Of a stretch of DNA of 64,000 nucleotides, positions 60,101-64,000 are shown piece after piece. The stretch is from Hansfordia pulvinata. Taxonomy: Eukaryota; Ascomycota; Sordariomycetes; Xylariales. Below the pieces are notes generated by a model that was not told where the DNA came from, ran no database searches, and worked only from the letters and a program-made list of their open reading frames with translations. Positions within the stretch are counted from its first letter, which is position 1. Every line of letters starts with the position of its first letter. The position numbers were made by a program, and so were the translations under genes. The DNA lies in assembly GCA_006538405.1 (NCBI GenBank), contig BJKQ01000002.1, positions 2,914,001-2,978,000 of the forward strand, given 5' to 3'.

Positions 60101-63100
60101 CTGACCAGTTGGCGAAGGATCTCCTCGCAGCTCTAGCACGGCGCCACTGCCTGCTCACACTTCACCTTACCGTGGCTATACTCTTCGATCATTTCTAAGG
60201 CCCGAGACACGGACAAGATATCGCTGTGACACAATGATCTCGTACCTCCGGTTGATATTCCCGACCTCCGGGCCGGATGCAGACAAGATCCTCCTGCAAA
60301 CGATCACAAAGAGTAAACGAGAGCACTGTGTCATGTACGATGATTCCATAACCAGGACGCGGAGGAAAGGGGCTGCAGCTGAAACCGAATGCCCGACGAC
60401 GATCAGCCTTGGCCAGCATGTGGATGACCTCAGACCTAGATGCTGACGGATCCTTCTAGCCGTCAACGCCACAAACAAAGCAGACAGCTGTTTTCACTTG
60501 TGTTCCCCGCAACCATGCAATAGTGAGCTCTACTAAGGTTGCCTCTGGCACTTGCTTCGACCGCTATTGCCGGATACAGTCAGTCATCGTCAAGTCAGCC
60601 GCAGCTGAACTCGCTCGTCCCTTCGAAGAGGCCCGCGGCCTCTGGAAGTAAGACCTTCAAGTCAAAGCTTTCTGCGCCTGCCTAAAGACCGCTCTGGTAG
60701 ACGTCGGTGTTGGCTCAAATCTGTTGGTTTTAAAAGCCCGACCTGCTACCTGGTAAAGGGATCTTAAGTCAGTGGTATCCGCCGAGGCCGTTCATAATGC
60801 GTGGCTTTTCTTTTTTTCGACGGTTGACGGGCAAGCGAAGGTCATGCGCCATCAAATACTCTTTCAGCCAGAAATCTGGCTTGGGCCGGCCATTGTGCCG
60901 AATCTTCGACGCCAGACGACTTTAACTGCTAAAGGTAGATAGGTGGGGAGCTACTTGCGGGCTAGCAAGATGCCTCGCGATCATAGCTTCTCACAGCAAA
61001 CCGCGCCCGTGGTGTGTCCGGGGCCCATTACTCAGCCAGCTCTGTGACCACACACTATCTATTGCATATAAGGATTCAATTACTCTAATTTCACACCATG
61101 GCGAGTAGGTAGTGTGCGAGGGAACCTTTGACATTGCGGTGACAGGAGAAAAAACACAGCTTCGTGAAGCAGCCTCCCCCGGCTCTCTCTCCTGCCGAGC
61201 TTATTAACGTTCGGATACTCAAAGTGGAACGTTTGATTTCGGAGGCCCCGCAGCAAAATAGGCTCTGCGCATTGCTCACCGCCCTGCCCTCCCTCCGAGG
61301 TTGTGGAATCAGCGTCAAGGACGCCGACTGCAGCATTGAAGAAGCCCATATACGAGTTTCGCTTGAAGATCATAGCTTATAAGGCCTCGGAAACCTCGAT
61401 CTGGGCGGTGCCGACTGTATAGCCTTTTTAGACGGCGGAAATGACGGCCCGGAGCACACAGTACTACATGTGATCTGGACATATGTGACTTTCCCATCTT
61501 GATGAAAAGAGAAGCATGACTGCAGGATGCCCCTTAGTCGGCAAGAGCCATCGCAGAAAGAAACAGGAAGGGTTCAAAGCCATTAGCACGGAGGCTGGCC
61601 AATGTGGTAAGCATGGCGAATGACGGCTATTACGCAGTATAGGTTGCTGTCCGGCAGGAGTGGTATTTCACAAGTAGAGTCTCTTGAACGTTTCTTGCTC
61701 AGGAGCTGCATGGGATGGTAAAGCGGGAAAGGACAGCAGAACTGCGGCGCACGAACTGGAGTAGGGCGAGCCAACCTTGGATGCAGTCAAGAAGAGAAGA
61801 AAGGTCACTGTTCAACAGCGAAAGAACATCATGCGATACGGAAAGGTGACGACAATCGGGAGGCACTTGGGTGGATTCTCAAGTGCGCGAAACTCGTGAC
61901 CAACCAACTGTCTGGATCCGGGAAGCTGTCCCCGCCACCAGACAGACAAACCGTGGGCTCGCGCGTCGTCTCGTCCGGCGTACCACTATAGAGAAGGAAC
62001 GAGACATGGTCCATACGAGAGCCTCGTCAGCCACAAGCCCAAAGCACACTGTTGACGAGTCGCTGCAGCTTGCCCTCTCCAGGCCCGCCCGCGATTGACC
62101 GGCTCGCAACGGCGCGAGACACGGGGCACGCGTGGCCCGGGGCGGAGACGGCTCGTTGCCTGCTTCCTGATTTGTTGTCACATAGCAGCGGCCGCGATAG
62201 CGCACGGAGATTTTGAAGAATATGAGTGTGTGTATGTGTGTGTGTGTGTGTGTGTTGGGGGGGAAGGGGCCTCTGCCTTTCTAGAGGGCTAAATGACTTC
62301 ATCATGGGCGCGCGCACATAGAGAGACACAAGAACGTCTATGGATACAGCTCCCCGGCCCAGCGCAGACAAAACGCCAAGGAGACGGGCCTCCCGAGACA
62401 GAGAGGACCGCGCCTCGGTGAGCCCAGCTAGGCCAAGAAAGAAGAGTCAACCTCTCTGCCCGAGACATCGAATGCCATCACCCAAGCGAGAGGAGGAGGC
62501 GGAGCGAAAGCAAACGCAGAGAACCTGACTCTCCGAAAGAGAGAGAGAGAGAGAGCAAGGGCCGAAACGATACAAAAGTCAGCTGAGCGGTCGCCAGGCA
62601 GCTTTGCCCGTCTCCCCTCCTCGACATCGCGCACACGCAAGCGACAAAAAATCATTTGAGGCGACAGGCAAAGAAAACAAGGCCCCAGAAACAGACAACG
62701 AGCCCCATTGATCAGCAATACCCAATGCCCGCCCTCACACAGAGATAGACCCTGTCCAATAGCTGCAGGACCGGCGCGCACCCCGAGGCTGAGCGCGCAC
62801 CCCGAGGCTGAACGCAGACCCGTCGCGGCGTCGCGGCAGTAGTCGGATACGTGGTCAGTAGGCAAGTAGCCTGCGCCAGTTTGCCGGGCGCGGTGCGCAA
62901 GAACAGCCAAGATAGAAGTTCCCCTCGAAAAAGAAAGAAAAAAAGGCGTATGAAACAGGGCCAATGGAAGACGGCACAGTCAGACAGCCAGCACGAACCG
63001 CCCCATCCAAGTTGCGGGCGCGCGATCAGGGGTCGATCAGCTGCACGCAAACAGAGCTGAAATTGCCCTTTGGGCTTCGGTGCCGGATCCCGTCTATGAT

Positions 63101-64000
63101 CCAGACGCCTGGGACCATCACGCAGCAGAAAGCATGATGGAAAGCCTGCTTTCCGCAGCACGAAAGCTAACATCAGCATCGCTGTGTTGTTGCGCCGGGA
63201 CGGCCACGCATTGAGTGATTTCACGGCTAGGTCTCGTAGACGTCTCTTAGTATTCAGCGTGAGTATAGTACAAGGAACAATAGTAGCAGCAGTAGTAAGA
63301 AAGGGCCGTCGCGTGTTTCTCAGGACTAATTTCCCCTCCCCATTCTGTGTCCCAGCTCAACATGCCACGTCGAGGAGGGATAGTGGGCCTACCAGCTTCC
63401 CTATCACAAATGCAGATGGATGTGTGAACACCTCCAACTGTCGAGTCCTTCCATAGCCGTTAATCTGCCGGCGAGATGTCGCCAAATTCCCGAACCAAGC
63501 AGAAGCCGTTGCTGCATCTCCTTGCCTGCCATCCAGTACATTGCCTCGCTTGGCCGCCTCGTAGTTTTATTCTTTGCCCACGTGAAAAGTAAAAGAAGAA
63601 CTCGATGACTCCCACTCCATACCTGAACAAGACTCACATGGGTGTCAAATAATGGCAAAAGCACAGAACAAAATGAAAAATCATATAAGTAGGCGGCGAA
63701 GTGAACAGTTCGGATGCGAAGCCTATTGAGTAGAAATGCCCCCCGCTTTGGCAGCTGCCAAGATGGACCATGTCGACAAGAAGACAAGGCTGATGTGATT
63801 GGCGAGCCGGAACACACGTTGAAACCGAGTGGCCCATCAGCAGCCATGCCCATTAACCGGGGTACTTCGTCGTCGTAAATGGAGGTCGACGTATCCTACT
63901 CCGTGTATAACGTAGGGCGAGCGTTCATGGCAAAAGGCGATGAGGGTATCCGCGAAGATCGAATGTGGCTGGAGGCGTCGGGTTTATCCACTACTGGTTT

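Larger units (their letters stand above)
51043..64000. other. 13-kb gene-poor end of the window
   Basis: No conserved protein was recognised on either strand. It contains fifteen copies of the TACGAGTA/TACTCGTA octamer between 52355 and 58341, including the three full palindromes, plus C16 (54483-54498) and C21 (57108-57128) tracts, CAC/CCG repeats (about 53190-53300) and a TG run (about 62230-62256). Short frames such as 61164-61382 (+) look protein-like (ILKVERLISEAPQQ) but have no partner exons I can place. Confidence 0.55.

Noticed and set aside
61164..61382. 72-residue plus-strand frame with protein-like composition
   Set aside because: No start context, no partner exon and no recognised family; kept only as a remark in the intergenic entry.

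Overview
The window is nuclear DNA of a filamentous ascomycete, most likely a Sordariomycete. The main evidence is a set of fungal genes: MDM34 of the ERMES complex, a Yrb1-type Ran-binding protein, a phosducin-like protein, a DUF4211 protein and a fungal rhodopsin-domain protein. They carry short GT-AG introns, lie in GC-rich DNA and are separated by intergenic stretches of 1-13 kb. No bacterial or viral genes, CRISPR arrays, rRNA genes or intact transposons were seen, and no tRNA was convincing. The genus cannot be fixed by eye.

Layout. 0.1-1.9 kb (+): plant-type O-methyltransferase. 2.4-3.0 kb (+): small secreted cysteine-rich protein interrupted by a TAG. 7.45-9.4 kb (+): MDM34. 10.4-11.3 kb (+): a second small secreted protein, ending next to a pentanucleotide repeat. 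14.3-16.0 kb (-): rhodopsin-like seven-helix protein with six exons. 20.7-22.7 kb (-): cyclase-family hydrolase. 25.3-27.7 kb (+): sugar-transporter-type MFS protein. 29.5-30.5 kb (-): short-chain dehydrogenase. 33.0-34.6 kb (-): broken membrane-protein remnants. 34.8-37.2 kb (-): acidic DUF4211 protein. 38.8-39.8 kb (-): Ran-binding protein. 42.8-44.9 kb (-): acidic single-helix membrane protein. 50.1-51.0 kb (-): phosducin-like protein. 51-64 kb: no gene I can support.

The genes form two sets. MDM34, Yrb1, phosducin-like, DUF4211 and the acidic membrane protein are housekeeping or broadly conserved. The accessory set between 10 and 31 kb (secreted protein, receptor-like protein, hydrolase, transporter, dehydrogenase) could serve uptake and breakdown or modification of one small molecule. 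That link is inferred from proximity only.

Three window-wide patterns stand out. (1) Five genes break by single missing bases. Seven breaks are fairly clear and one is weaker; all are -1 shifts, mostly in C-runs of the sense strand. The protein is conserved on both sides in the genes I recognise, which points to consensus errors in short C-runs more than to real decay. (2) The octamer TACGAGTA/TACTCGTA occurs about 46 times by hand count against about 2 expected, never in an exon, and three times as the full 14-bp palindrome. (3) Eight G or C homopolymers of 18-23 bp, plus several of 12-16 bp, occur in introns and intergenic DNA.
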